NCBI GenBank assembly: GCA_028278555.1
Contig: JANQEA010000019.1
Coordinates: 1-64,000 of the forward strand
Length of the DNA: 64,000 nt
Reading direction: 5' to 3'
DNA from: Candidatus Bipolaricaulota bacterium
GTDB taxonomy: Bacteria > Bipolaricaulota > Bipolaricaulia > UBA7950 > UBA9294
Each line of letters starts with the position of its first letter. The first letter of the stretch is position 1. Positions 16,784 through 25,148 of this stretch are shown piece after piece. A model generated the notes under the pieces. It saw nothing but the letters and a program-made list of their open reading frames with translations, did no database searches and was not told the DNA's origin. A program made the position numbers and the translations under genes.

Positions 16784-17581
16784 CTACCACGCGAATACGG
16801 CCTTGGCGGTGATGCGAAGCGGGGTGGTTGCACTGGGAATGAGACTGGCCCAGGCGGAGAGTTGAATCGGCCCAGACTCGGTTTGAATTGACGAACTGAC
16901 AGAGAACGGGATGGCCGCGGAGTGTCCGATGGAGGCCATGATCCAAGTCTCTTCTCGATCTAGCTGCGCCCCAAGCGAGACGGTCGAGATGCGCGGCGGC
17001 AGCAGTGTTCCGATGCAATCCGCCGAGATTCTGAGACCAGGCCGATCCTCGTCGTTCGCACGCGCGTCGTTGTAGAGGGTGAGAGATCCCGTGAGCTGTG
17101 ATGGCGAATCGAAGCGTAGCCAATGCTCGCCCATGGAGAGTGTTGCGACCAACGTGCTGCAAGGGATTGAGTCTGGAATGGCAATCGTTCCTAGCTTCGC
17201 AGATATCTCCAGTTCGATTGGCGGGATCCGACACAGTCGTAGCGAGGTGGTCAGTCCCGAAAGCATCACGTCTAGCGATTGGCAGCGATCGAGAGTCTCC
17301 TCGAACGTCGCTGTCGACGTCAGTGTCAGGCTGCCGCGTATCACAGAGAATCCGACGGACAACTTGGCTTCATGGTCCGGCAGCGCAGCGAGCGACAGCG
17401 ACACATCGCACGACCATCCACTTCGTGCGAAGCTCGCTACCGCGAGTGCTTCGGCTGCGCCATTTGGCGGCGCGCCCGCGCAGAAGCCGAACGTGCCCTC
17501 GACGTGAGTCCTGGCAGGGGATGAGAAGACCAGAAGCACCACGGTTGCGGAAGTGAGAGCAGCGAGCGCTCGCCGGATCAT
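16784..17581 (-). CDS. Secreted beta-rich protein, unknown function
   Basis: A 265-residue protein with a signal peptide (about 1-26) and an otherwise Ser/Thr-rich, alternating hydrophobic sequence typical of an all-beta secreted or outer-surface protein. I recognise no family. Six Cys occur in the mature part and could pair. It lies 73 bases upstream of the Ntn hydrolase on the same strand. ATG 17581 begins the signal peptide but has no clear ribosome site, so the start is less certain. Confidence 0.65.
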   Translation of the reverse strand: MIRRALAALTSATVVLLVFSSPARTHVEGTFGFCAGAPPNGAAEALAVASFARSGWSCDVSLSLAALPDHEAKLSVGFSVIRGSLTLTSTATFEETLDRCQSLDVMLSGLTTSLRLCRIPPIELEISAKLGTIAIPDSIPCSTLVATLSMGEHWLRFDSPSQLTGSLTLYNDARANDEDRPGLRISADCIGTLLPPRISTVSLGAQLDREETWIMASIGHSAAIPFSVSSSIQTESGPIQLSAWASLIPSATTPLRITAKAVFAW

Positions 17582-17760
17582 TGCTGTGGAATCTTAGCGT
17601 TTTATCAGACGCGTATCTACAGTATCGTCGAAGCGCCCTTGAACTGGCGCGGGGACACCGACTTCACCGCAATCCCGTGGAGGGCCGTTGCCATCAGCGA
17701 GAGGTTTGCTGGAGCGATCGCTTCTTTGCTTCCTTGTTGCGGCCCTGGCTTGTAAACGGA

Positions 17761-18093
17761 CTACAGCACGACGTTGTCCCCGGCGGCTTCGATCTTGAAG
17801 ACGACGGGCTTGAATGCGTCAGTGCAGCACGCGATGGCGGTCCCGGGCGACTTCAACCCGATGTGATCTCCGCCGCTCATCACGAGCATGATCTCCTTGT
17901 GGATGTCCGCCCACGCCCAGGCGCAGAAGCCGGGAGGAGGCGCATCCCAGGTTGAGAGGACGAACTCCTGTCCTTCTTCGAAGACGGTGCAGGGAACCGG
18001 ATAGCGCTCGTTGATCTCCGGCTTCCGGAACTCGGCGGCCAGGTCGGGGTTCGCCATACATCGCAGGATCGTGATCTTCGCTTTCTTCAGCAT
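17761..18093 (-). CDS. TIGR04076-like small protein (copy 3)
   Basis: A 110-residue third copy of the family found at 5371-6049. It has KITILRC, CTVFEEGQEFVLS, GFCAWAWADIHK and CCTDAFKPVVFKIE, so it is closer to copy 2 than to copy 1. Function is unknown. Start 18093 follows AGGAGGCGTC. It is monocistronic and divergent from the GNAT gene at 18363. Confidence 0.85.
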   Translation of the reverse strand: MLKKAKITILRCMANPDLAAEFRKPEINERYPVPCTVFEEGQEFVLSTWDAPPPGFCAWAWADIHKEIMLVMSGGDHIGLKSPGTAIACCTDAFKPVVFKIEAAGDNVVL

Positions 18094-18362
18094 CTGACGC
18101 CTCCTGTTCGTGGGTAATAGCGGGCTCTTGACCATTCCAGATGGCAAGGTTGCGCTCGTGAATCTACCGGCCCGTTGGTGGCATCACAACCTCTTGCCGA
18201 GTGGCCCGAGCTGCGTCGAGAAGGCCCGTTTCGCTGTCGCCTTGATCGATCGAGAGGACGCCGGTACGATCCGATTCCGTCATCGTTTCTGCTGTTTCAT
18301 CGTTCCGCTGTCGGATCATCCGCCGTCCTGCTGCGCCTTTCACGACAACCGAGGAGGAACTG

Positions 18363-18926
18363 GTGCCGCACATCAAGCGCTATGTCGGACAGAAGTGCTA
18401 TCTTGCCACCCCGATCCCTGAGGACGCCGAGAAGTGGCGTCTCTGGGACAACGACCTGGAGATCGTCTTGCCGGCTTCGACCAGCGGCTATCGCACGCCG
18501 GCGATGCCCCTGTACACGGAGGGAGATATCCCGAAGGACGTCCCGAACCACTTCTTCACGATCGTCGACCTCGAGTCCGATGAAGCGATCGGATGGTGCA
18601 AACTCGATCACGTCCATCCGATCAATCGCCGCGGCGACATCTCGATCCTGATTGGCGATCCTCGCTTTCGCGGTCGCGGCTACGGTCAAGAGGCCGTCCA
18701 CCTGCTGCTGGACGCCGCGTTCAACCTGGTGAATCTCGAGTCCGTCGAGCTGGGGGTCTTCGCATTCAACAAGCATGCGATCGCTTGCTACGAGAAGGTC
18801 GGATTCAAGGAGGTCGGCGGGAAGAAACACGACGTCGTGCTGATGGATATCCTCACTTCTGAGTTCGCTTGCCCCGAATCGTCCATCCGGGCCGTCGTGG
18901 AGAAAGAGGGCAGGCCGTCACGGTAG
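18363..18926 (+). CDS. GNAT acetyltransferase (RimJ/RimL type)
   Basis: A 187-residue protein with SILIGDPRFRGRGYGQEAVHLLL (acetyl-CoA motif A), ESVELGVFAFNKHAIACYEKVGFKEVG (motif B) and a YVGQKCYLATPIPEDAEKW start typical of RimJ/RimL-like acetyltransferases. The target is unknown. A GTG start (18363) is supported by GAGGAGG at 18351-18357. A paralogue with the same opening pattern (MPYVRKLIGSKTYLSPV) lies at 39232-39822. Confidence 0.88.
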   Translation: MPHIKRYVGQKCYLATPIPEDAEKWRLWDNDLEIVLPASTSGYRTPAMPLYTEGDIPKDVPNHFFTIVDLESDEAIGWCKLDHVHPINRRGDISILIGDPRFRGRGYGQEAVHLLLDAAFNLVNLESVELGVFAFNKHAIACYEKVGFKEVGGKKHDVVLMDILTSEFACPESSIRAVVEKEGRPSR

Positions 18927-18979
18927 GCTGCTGCGAGGGGGGGCATGAGGAGAGGATCTGTGCTTCGCTCCACACGGGT

Positions 18980-20233
18980 CTACTCCTTGCGGGGGAGTCG
19001 CCATTCACTGCCGTCGTGCTGCCGACCGATCAGCTCGGTGGGAATGCCCTCCTTGAGGACGAAACGTACGCGCTGCGTGCCGTGATCAAACTCAAACTCG
19101 TGTTCGCCGAAGGGCTCCAGGGTGTGATCGCGGCGACCTCCCCTGTTGAGCCTCAGCTTGTCCCCAGCGAGGAAGATTTCGATTGATCGGCCGTACCTTC
19201 CAGGGTAGAGGCTCAGTCGCTCGGGAGAGAGTTGGGGGCGTGTTCCTCGGGTTGAAACGCTCTCAAGTGCCCATTGACGGTCCCGCATAGCCAACTCGTC
19301 CTCTTCGGGCTGCTCGAGAAGCTTCTTTAGCGCGTCCTCGTGTGCGACATCGAGCGCGTCATCGGCATGAGCCCTGATGTCGGGGACGACGCCGGAGCCC
19401 TCCCAGTTATCGCCCGATACGGGATCCTCCGAGCACTCCTCCGGGATCATGATCTCGAGGCACAGCTCCGGGAAGCGATGGAACTCCACAGGGTGGGCAC
19501 CGCCGCGCGTCTGCTCTCCGACGATGACGGCCCGTCCCTGCCGTTGGAGTGTGAACGCGAAGTCCTCACCGGCCGAGAACGTGCTCCGGCTGATCAGGAC
19601 ATAGACGGGGTGATCGATGAACTTCGGCCCGGGAACGTAGGGATGCGTCCATGTTTGACGACCGCGACCGGACCGATGCCGCTGCGTGATCATGTGGGTT
19701 GGCTTGTCGAACAGGTAGCTTTGCAGGAACTGCACCAGGTCGTCTCCGCCGCCGTTGTCCCGCAGATCGAAGATGAGTGCGTCGGAGTGAGCGAGGAACT
19801 GCATCGCGGCCGCGGCGGTCTCCCCGGAGATGCGTGTCGGGCAGAACGACCTCAGGTCGAGGTACCCGATGTTGCCGAGGAGCACCTCGGCCTTTCGGAA
19901 GTCGAAGTTCAGTCGGTGTTTCCCGGCGAGCATGTTCTCGTAGGCGTCGCCTGCTTTGTTGCTTCCGTCCTGCGATGGCTGCCAGGCATCGATGTAGAGA
20001 TGAAGGTCCTCGTGAACGCCGTGCAGCTCCGACGTGAGGCGTGATGCGAGCGTCGGAATCGTCCCGATCTGATCGAAGGCACCGGCGGCCTGCTGCACAA
20101 GCAGGTGGTCGGCCATCTTGTCGGCCTTGTCTTCGAAGACGTAGCGTTCACGAACCGTCGTGATGACCTGGAAGACGAACCGATCCCGGAGATCAGATGT
20201 CAACAGCGGGAACGCGGTGGCGTGCTGGCTCAT
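18980..20233 (-). CDS. S41-family (IRBP/tail-specific-type) peptidase
   Basis: A 417-residue protein with an N-terminal helical IRBP-like domain (about 10-90) and a C-terminal-processing-protease core: GNIGYLDLRSF, DALIFDLRDNGGGD and the catalytic region SRSTFSAGEDF, with S220 as probable nucleophile, followed by GRAVIVGEQTRGGAH. There is no signal peptide, which is unusual for S41 enzymes but seen in the IRBP-like branch. The last ~100 residues are beta-rich (after VSTRGTRPQLSPERL). Start 20233 follows AAGGAG. Confidence 0.87.
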   Translation of the reverse strand: MSQHATAFPLLTSDLRDRFVFQVITTVRERYVFEDKADKMADHLLVQQAAGAFDQIGTIPTLASRLTSELHGVHEDLHLYIDAWQPSQDGSNKAGDAYENMLAGKHRLNFDFRKAEVLLGNIGYLDLRSFCPTRISGETAAAAMQFLAHSDALIFDLRDNGGGDDLVQFLQSYLFDKPTHMITQRHRSGRGRQTWTHPYVPGPKFIDHPVYVLISRSTFSAGEDFAFTLQRQGRAVIVGEQTRGGAHPVEFHRFPELCLEIMIPEECSEDPVSGDNWEGSGVVPDIRAHADDALDVAHEDALKKLLEQPEEDELAMRDRQWALESVSTRGTRPQLSPERLSLYPGRYGRSIEIFLAGDKLRLNRGGRRDHTLEPFGEHEFEFDHGTQRVRFVLKEGIPTELIGRQHDGSEWRLPRKE

Positions 20234-20460
20234 GTGGCTCCTTCTGCAGATGGGCTGATGATGAGTGTTCCCACGTGGGAGGAAAGTTCATGTTCGGAGC
20301 TCGACAGCCGAGGCGTCGGGCCTAGATGGGCCGTACTCCTGCATGGCGGCCGCGCAGAAGCACGGGAACGTTGCTCATGATCTGGTAAGCGATTGTCACA
20401 ACTCGGATCACCGTTCACATTCAGCCGAAGTTGCCCTACGATGTCGCCAGGGAGGGATTC

Positions 20461-21081
20461 ATGCACACCATACGGCGTCTCAGCGTACTACTCTGTCTGA
20501 CGGCCCTGGCTGCGTTCATCGGAGGCTGCGCGTTCGGTCCTTGGAACGAGGTTCCGATCACTCCGTTTCCGGAGAACCTGATCGAGAACTCGAAAGCCGG
20601 GGATCCGACCGGCTGGTACTTCAGCTCTGCCGATGCGTTCATCCATGGCGGAACCCCGGATCCGGCCTTCGGAATCAGGAACCACGGGTTCATCCGACAG
20701 ACCGTCGACGTTCGAGAGATCCCCGGCGAGTACGCCGTCTTGATGGCGTTCACAGCGACGGAGACCATCGCCCCCACCGGGATGGGGCAGATGCGCGGCG
20801 CCTTCCTCGACATCGAGCACCCACAGCTTGTCATCGGCGACATGCTGACGATCGGCCTGGTGTCGCAGTCCGTGACGCCGCTTGAGTGGGTCGTGATCGC
20901 TGATTACTTCCTCATGCCGACCGGTACCGGCGAGATCGAGGTCTACCTCGAGAACACGTTCGACATGGTCACCCCTCCCGACGGGACGATCACGTGGTTC
21001 GACGATGTCGAGCTATGGATCGTGGAGACCGAACAGGAGGCGCAGGACTTGATCGCCGGCTATCGGGCCGATCATCCGTAG
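20461..21081 (+). CDS. Lipoprotein with jelly-roll-like domain
   Basis: A 206-residue lipoprotein: signal peptide and lipobox IGGC (Cys about residue 22). The mature part reads like a CBM-type jelly roll: LIENSKAGDPTGW start, a RQTVDV strand, and a final TITWFDDVELW strand, as in many carbohydrate-binding modules and glycosidase accessory domains. Ligand unknown. ATG 20461 follows AGGGAGGG. The next gene starts 30 bases after its stop. Confidence 0.75.
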   Translation: MHTIRRLSVLLCLTALAAFIGGCAFGPWNEVPITPFPENLIENSKAGDPTGWYFSSADAFIHGGTPDPAFGIRNHGFIRQTVDVREIPGEYAVLMAFTATETIAPTGMGQMRGAFLDIEHPQLVIGDMLTIGLVSQSVTPLEWVVIADYFLMPTGTGEIEVYLENTFDMVTPPDGTITWFDDVELWIVETEQEAQDLIAGYRADHP

Positions 21082-21110
21082 CGAGATCTCGGGAAGGAGT
21101 GGCGGCTGAG

Positions 21111-21563
21111 ATGGAGCGGAAGATGCGCGGCGAGGTTGCAGGGGATGCTACCGGGGAGTCGGGCAAGCCGGCGGCGAGAGGGAAGGCGGATCGAGCAGCG
21201 AATCTCCTCGCGACTCTGGGAACCGTATCCTTGGCGACCGCGATCGTCTCCGGTCTGATGATCCCCGTCATCTATGATCGTGAGACCACACCCGTTGTCT
21301 ACATGATCGGAGCCATCCTGCTGACGCTTCTCCCTGTCGCGGCAGGACTGATCGTTCCGTATCGACTTCTGTATGGACGGCCCTCCCTACGCAGGATCTA
21401 CTCGCTGTTCGGAGCGCTCGCCGTCTTCGGATACGGGGCGGTCATGCTGGCAGGGCCCGATGTTCCGAGGCTCTCAGGCTGGTGGGCCTTGCTGTGGGTC
21501 GCTTGCGTTCCCCTCGGTGCCGTCCTCTTCTTCCTGTCGTCTTGGCGAGTACGGGGTGCCTGA
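21111..21563 (+). CDS. Small four-helix membrane protein, unknown function
   Basis: A 150-residue protein with a charged N-terminus (about 1-30) and four hydrophobic segments (about 31-50, 58-82, 93-110 and 119-140). Not recognised. ATG 21111 follows GGGAAGGAG, although the spacing is long. It probably shares a transcript with the lipoprotein upstream. Confidence 0.65.
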   Translation: MERKMRGEVAGDATGESGKPAARGKADRAANLLATLGTVSLATAIVSGLMIPVIYDRETTPVVYMIGAILLTLLPVAAGLIVPYRLLYGRPSLRRIYSLFGALAVFGYGAVMLAGPDVPRLSGWWALLWVACVPLGAVLFFLSSWRVRGA

Positions 21564-21580
21564 GATAGCGGTGCGCCTGG

Positions 21581-22051
21581 CTACAGAATCCGGAGCGCCC
21601 CGTGCGGCTCGTCGACCTCGGAGACGTACTGACGAACCGAAGCGAGCCCCTCCACGAGACCTCGGAAGTGCACACGTTCGAGGCATTCCTCGGCGGTGAA
21701 CCACCCGTACTCGGAGTGATGCCACGACAACTCGACGTCGATAGGGCCCTCGGCTCGGGCGGCGAAGGCCGCAGTCAGCTCGAGATTCTTGCGGCGAATG
21801 TTGTAGTAGCAGCTGACGTACTCGGCGGCCCAGATGCCGCTCGGGACGATTCCCGATTCAGCGAGCCAATTCTTTGCTGCGGTGGCCAGATCTTCTCCCG
21901 GTTCGAGGAATCCGCCGGGAATCTGCCAGAAGCGAGATCCATGGAACCACTTGTCGGCCTTCTCCTGCGAGGTCTGAAGCAAGAGGTACTTCGGCTCGTC
22001 GTCCGCCTTGTGAAAGGTCCATACATCGACCACATTCGTTCGAAGCTCCAT
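21581..22051 (-). CDS. Nudix-fold protein with degenerate Nudix box
   Basis: A 156-residue protein with the Nudix topology: WQIPGGFLEPGEDLATAAKNWLAESGI corresponds to the Nudix box. GG...EPGE is kept, but the REUxEE metal-binding core is replaced by KNWLAES and is one residue short. Pyrophosphohydrolase activity is therefore doubtful and it may be a binding protein. Start 22051 follows GAGAGGAGAAG; an upstream in-frame ATG has none. Confidence 0.75.
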   Translation of the reverse strand: MELRTNVVDVWTFHKADDEPKYLLLQTSQEKADKWFHGSRFWQIPGGFLEPGEDLATAAKNWLAESGIVPSGIWAAEYVSCYYNIRRKNLELTAAFAARAEGPIDVELSWHHSEYGWFTAEECLERVHFRGLVEGLASVRQYVSEVDEPHGALRIL

Positions 22052-22175
22052 GGTATCTCTTCTCCTCTCGGAATGGCGGGGGAGTCTACCGGGTTCAGTT
22101 GAAGCGCTCAACAGGCGCGGTTCGTGTGGAAGAGATGTGCCTTTTTCTTGCTCTTCGGGCGAGAGTGCGTGGCTC

Positions 22176-22796
22176 CTATGCGCGGTGCATCAGGAGGCGG
22201 AGCGCCAGCACAAACAGCCACTGATGTGTGACGACTGCGGCGATCCGTTCGGCGAGACCCGCGTAGCGGGTCTTCACCGCCGCACCGCCGACGCCGCCCA
22301 TGACGACGATCGCTCCGACGGTAGCGTACGAGTAGATGTCGAAGTTCGGAAGCGTCCCGGCCTGCCTCGACCAGAGACCGACCAGGAGAGTGGAGAGGAT
22401 CGATGTCGGGATCAGGACAGCGAAGACGAGGATCTTGTGGATTCGCCCCGCTCGCGTAGCCGGGGCGCCCTCGGCATCCTGGGGGAAGATCGCCGTGCCG
22501 ATTGTGGCGGCGCCGATCGCGACGATCGTCCACGCGCCGATCATTCCCACGTGTGCACCAGTTTCGCTACCTTGCATGGCCTCCAGTACGCCGAGGACGA
22601 ACGTGACATGGAGCAGAGCGTAGATCACCTGGATCACAATGAGGATCGCCTTGTGCGGTGCGCCGGGCGAAAGCAGCTCGCTGACCGAGTTCGAGATATG
22701 GCTATAGCCTGGCCTCAGCATGCCGCCGAGCACGTACAGGATGACGTACGCCGGCCCGATCAGCAGCCCGCAGACAAGGAGTGCATCGACAGTCAA
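22176..22796 (-). CDS. DUF998-like membrane protein
   Basis: A 206-residue protein with six hydrophobic segments. The first extracytoplasmic loop carries the family signature RPGYSHISNSVSELLSPGAP. DUF998 proteins are six-helix membrane proteins of unknown function. The start is a TTG (22796), supported by AGGAGGTGTTCGG directly upstream. It lies 124 bases downstream of the Nudix-fold gene. Confidence 0.82.
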   Translation of the reverse strand: MTVDALLVCGLLIGPAYVILYVLGGMLRPGYSHISNSVSELLSPGAPHKAILIVIQVIYALLHVTFVLGVLEAMQGSETGAHVGMIGAWTIVAIGAATIGTAIFPQDAEGAPATRAGRIHKILVFAVLIPTSILSTLLVGLWSRQAGTLPNFDIYSYATVGAIVVMGGVGGAAVKTRYAGLAERIAAVVTHQWLFVLALRLLMHRA

Positions 22797-22900
22797 CCGA
22801 ACACCTCCTGACTCCCGGCAGATGGTATCCGACTCGAGGAGTCGCCACTGCTGGCCTTCAGGTAGACATGTCTATCGGCCGGTGAACAGCAGAGCTCGTG

Positions 22901-23368
22901 CTAGCTCTGCGGCGCCTCGGCCCATCGTCCGAAGATCCAGAGCGGAGTTGTGGGCCCGGTCGGTGCGCGAACCTTGATGCCGAGTTCCTCGTGAAGGAGT
23001 TCGATGAGCTCTCGGCCTTCCTGGCCCTTTCCGGTGCTGCAGCCGCGCAGGGTCAGCAGAGCACCGGCGGAGAAACGGCCCTTCAGGCGATCGAGATCAT
23101 CGAGCCACTCGTCCTGGTTGCCGATGCCGATATGCTTCCCGGCCTCGTGCCCTTTTCCGTCTCCCATCGAGAGGTTGCCCGGAGAACCGTGGCCGATCAG
23201 CGTCAGCCGGTCGATGGAGTCTCCCTCTCCGAGGCGTGTCAGCACCTTGTCGACCATATCCTTCACGCTCTCGGCCTTGGACTCTCCCGATCGGATCGCA
23301 GCAGACCACCAGTTGTATGGGTCGTTCTGAGTCGCCTTCTCGACGACCGTGATACGGCATGTAGCCAT
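22901..23368 (-). CDS. Caspase-like (DUF4347-type) protein
   Basis: A 155-residue protein whose core reads DRLTLIGHGSPGNLSMGD, then LLTLRGCSTGKGQEG and LGIKVRAPTGPTT. The GHG His and RGCSTG Cys, each after a hydrophobic strand, match the catalytic dyad of clan-CD caspase-like folds and the DUF4347 family. It is unusually small and has no signal peptide or attached domain. A peptidase role is inferred. Start 23368 follows AAAGGAGGCGGG. Confidence 0.65.
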   Translation of the reverse strand: MATCRITVVEKATQNDPYNWWSAAIRSGESKAESVKDMVDKVLTRLGEGDSIDRLTLIGHGSPGNLSMGDGKGHEAGKHIGIGNQDEWLDDLDRLKGRFSAGALLTLRGCSTGKGQEGRELIELLHEELGIKVRAPTGPTTPLWIFGRWAEAPQS

Positions 23369-23618
23369 CCCGCCTCCTTTGTGTCAGCGAATCTCATCTG
23401 AATAGGGAGACTATCCTCATGAATCAGGATGAGCCAATCTTTGGCCGACCGTGTCTCAAGGCTCGGGGTGCGGGAACCTCGAATCCCTCGGTTTCACACC
23501 CAATTCCATCGATCTTCACAGCGCCATCACACCCGCAGGGACGCTCGGTCGTGAAGTCGAGACATGTCCGCGGGAGCGTTGCGGGTCGATGCTGGATCGT
23601 CTCGGAAAGGGAGGGAGC

Positions 23619-24311
23619 ATGAGCGCAAGAGGAGCCGCAGTCGCAATAGGTCTTCTGGCGGGGCTGGCCATCGCGTGGGTTGTCGCGTACGGAGGCGAGT
23701 ACACGATTGTCTTCAAGAATGAATCGGGGCAATCGGGTGTAGCCATGGTCTATCAATTGCCTCCGGATACGAGCATGTCAAACGTATTCGCGGTGGCTTG
23801 GCAAACGACAAACGTCTCGGCAGACCCGACTCGCGATACCACGTTCAGTTGGTCGGAGGAGTACAGCGTGTCTTGGTCTCAATCCGGTGGGATCTCGACG
23901 GGCGCGATTTACTCCTACGCCACTTCGATCGACGTTGACCTCTCCGAGGGAGCGGGAGCAACACTGGACCTTGGCTCCGGCTCGCTTGAGCCATCGGGAC
24001 AGGGCGGCGGAATCCAGCCAGGAGCGCTCCAAGTGAGCGTATCCGGAGGCAACTCGGGGCAGATCGCTACCGTCGGTGTCGGCATCGATGGCACGACGGG
24101 TCTCGTGGTCTCAATCCCGACAGGAGCAGAGTGGACCTACGAACCGACCTCGACCTATTACATTGCCTTCGGTCATTTCATCGAGGGGATGGTCCTCAAT
24201 GTCGCGTTGATCGCCAACGCGGTGGCGATCGACTTCTCGGACGGTACCTCCACGTTCGTCGTCACCTACGGGAAGGACCACCAGTTCACTGTCACATCCG
24301 GCGACGCCTAA
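23619..24311 (+). CDS. Exported RhiA-like protein
   Basis: A 230-residue protein with an N-terminal signal or anchor (about 4-26). The mature part resembles the RhiA family: YTIVFKNESGQSGVAMVYQLPP, SNVFAVAWQT, TTFSWSEEYSVSWSQSG, VGVGIDG, STYYIAFGHF. RhiA is a rhizosphere-expressed protein of Rhizobium of unknown biochemical role. An upstream extension in frame has neither ribosome site nor signal, so ATG 23619 (after AAAGGGAGGG) is chosen. Confidence 0.65.
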   Translation: MSARGAAVAIGLLAGLAIAWVVAYGGEYTIVFKNESGQSGVAMVYQLPPDTSMSNVFAVAWQTTNVSADPTRDTTFSWSEEYSVSWSQSGGISTGAIYSYATSIDVDLSEGAGATLDLGSGSLEPSGQGGGIQPGALQVSVSGGNSGQIATVGVGIDGTTGLVVSIPTGAEWTYEPTSTYYIAFGHFIEGMVLNVALIANAVAIDFSDGTSTFVVTYGKDHQFTVTSGDA

Positions 24312-24359
24312 GCTTCCACTCGTCATCGGTCCTTAGATCGAGGGGCCGATCGCTATCGG

Positions 24360-24641
24360 CTATCGGCTCTCGGCGTACATCGGCGGCCAGAGGCAGGCCA
24401 GCCAGAGTGTGTCTCCGACATCACGGAAGTACAGGTGATAGTTCCCCAGGACAATCTCGCGAACCGGCAGCTCGGGCATCCCATCGAGTGGTCGGAGCAG
24501 ATCCTCGAGCCGTTCCGGGTTCGAGAGAACCTTGCCAACCCGTTCGGACAGCTGAACAGCCTCGGGATCGCGTTTCCGCGCCAAGTCTTGGATGGTGAGT
24601 CGGAGCTGCCATCGGGCGGTGTCGGCGATTCGGATCTTCAT
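24360..24641 (-). CDS. RelE/ParE-family toxin
   Basis: A 93-residue protein with a ParE/RelE-like pattern: KIRIADTARWQLRLTIQDLARKRDP, then the beta-hairpin VREIVLGNYHLYFRDVGDTLWLACLW. Members inhibit translation or gyrase. Its start overlaps the antitoxin stop as ATGA, the usual toxin-antitoxin arrangement. Confidence 0.85.
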   Translation of the reverse strand: MKIRIADTARWQLRLTIQDLARKRDPEAVQLSERVGKVLSNPERLEDLLRPLDGMPELPVREIVLGNYHLYFRDVGDTLWLACLWPPMYAESR

Positions 24642-24919
24642 GGCGACGCCTCCGGCGTGACCTCTTCCAGTTCGGCAAGCATCTCGTCGACGGAGACCCC
24701 CTTGGCCGCCTTGATGTCCTTCTCGCCCATGACGAGGAGACCGAGGACTTCGCGTTCGTAAACCATTCGTTCGTAGGTGTCGACGCTGATCAGAACCGCG
24801 GCGGAGCGGCTTCGCTGCATGATGACGATCGGTTCGTCTCCGGATTGGATCGCGCGAAGCACTGCAGCGGCATCCTGGCGAAGATCGGTCACAGGGATGA
24901 ACCTCGGAATTCGCTTCAT
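24638..24919 (-). CDS. Phd/YefM-type antitoxin
   Basis: A 93-residue protein with the Phd/YefM N-terminal DNA-binding domain (FIPVTDLRQDAAAVLRAI, then EPIVIMQRSRSAAVLIS and the YERMVYERE helix) and a C-terminal toxin-binding tail. Start 24919 follows GGAGG at 7-8 bases; the longer frame has no site. It should neutralise the adjacent toxin and repress its own promoter. Confidence 0.88.
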   Translation of the reverse strand: MKRIPRFIPVTDLRQDAAAVLRAIQSGDEPIVIMQRSRSAAVLISVDTYERMVYEREVLGLLVMGEKDIKAAKGVSVDEMLAELEEVTPEASP

Positions 24920-24937
24920 AGAACGTACCTCCAAACG

Positions 24938-24957
24938 TACGGTATATGATACGGTAT
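24938..24957 (-). promoter_or_regulatory. Putative autoregulatory operator of the toxin-antitoxin operon
   Basis: TACGGTAT occurs twice with a 12-base period (24938-24945 and 24950-24957) just upstream of the antitoxin ribosome site, in the region expected for its -10. Repeated half-sites there are typical of Phd/YefM autorepression. Confidence 0.5.
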
Positions 24958-25088
24958 GCTGCGCTGGCGTCAAGGGCGTCATGTCCGCACGGTGTCGACG
25001 TACCTCTCGCTTCGGCTCTCTGGATCCCTCAAGGCTCGATTGCATCCGCAAATCGGAGGTCTGTCCTTTCCTTGTGGCAGAGGCTGGA

Positions 25089-25116
25089 TTGGAGAACACG
25101 CGAGATGTTATATAAT
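25089..25116 (+). promoter_or_regulatory. Promoter of the ArsR-MFS operon
   Basis: TTGGAG (25089-25094) and TATAAT (25111-25116) with a 16-base spacer, 33 bases before the ArsR gene. The -10 lies inside the inverted repeat at 25107-25132. Confidence 0.65.
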
Positions 25117-25132
25117 AGATTCTCTATATAAC
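25107..25132 (+). promoter_or_regulatory. Probable ArsR-family operator (inverted repeat)
   Basis: GTTATATA and TATATAAC form perfect 8-bp arms around a 10-base centre. The A+T-rich dyad stands out in G+C-rich surroundings and overlaps the -10 box. ArsR-family repressors typically bind imperfect A+T-rich dyads at their own promoters, so autorepression by the next gene is the likely reading. Confidence 0.65.
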
Positions 25133-25148
25133 GGAAGATGGTGATCCC

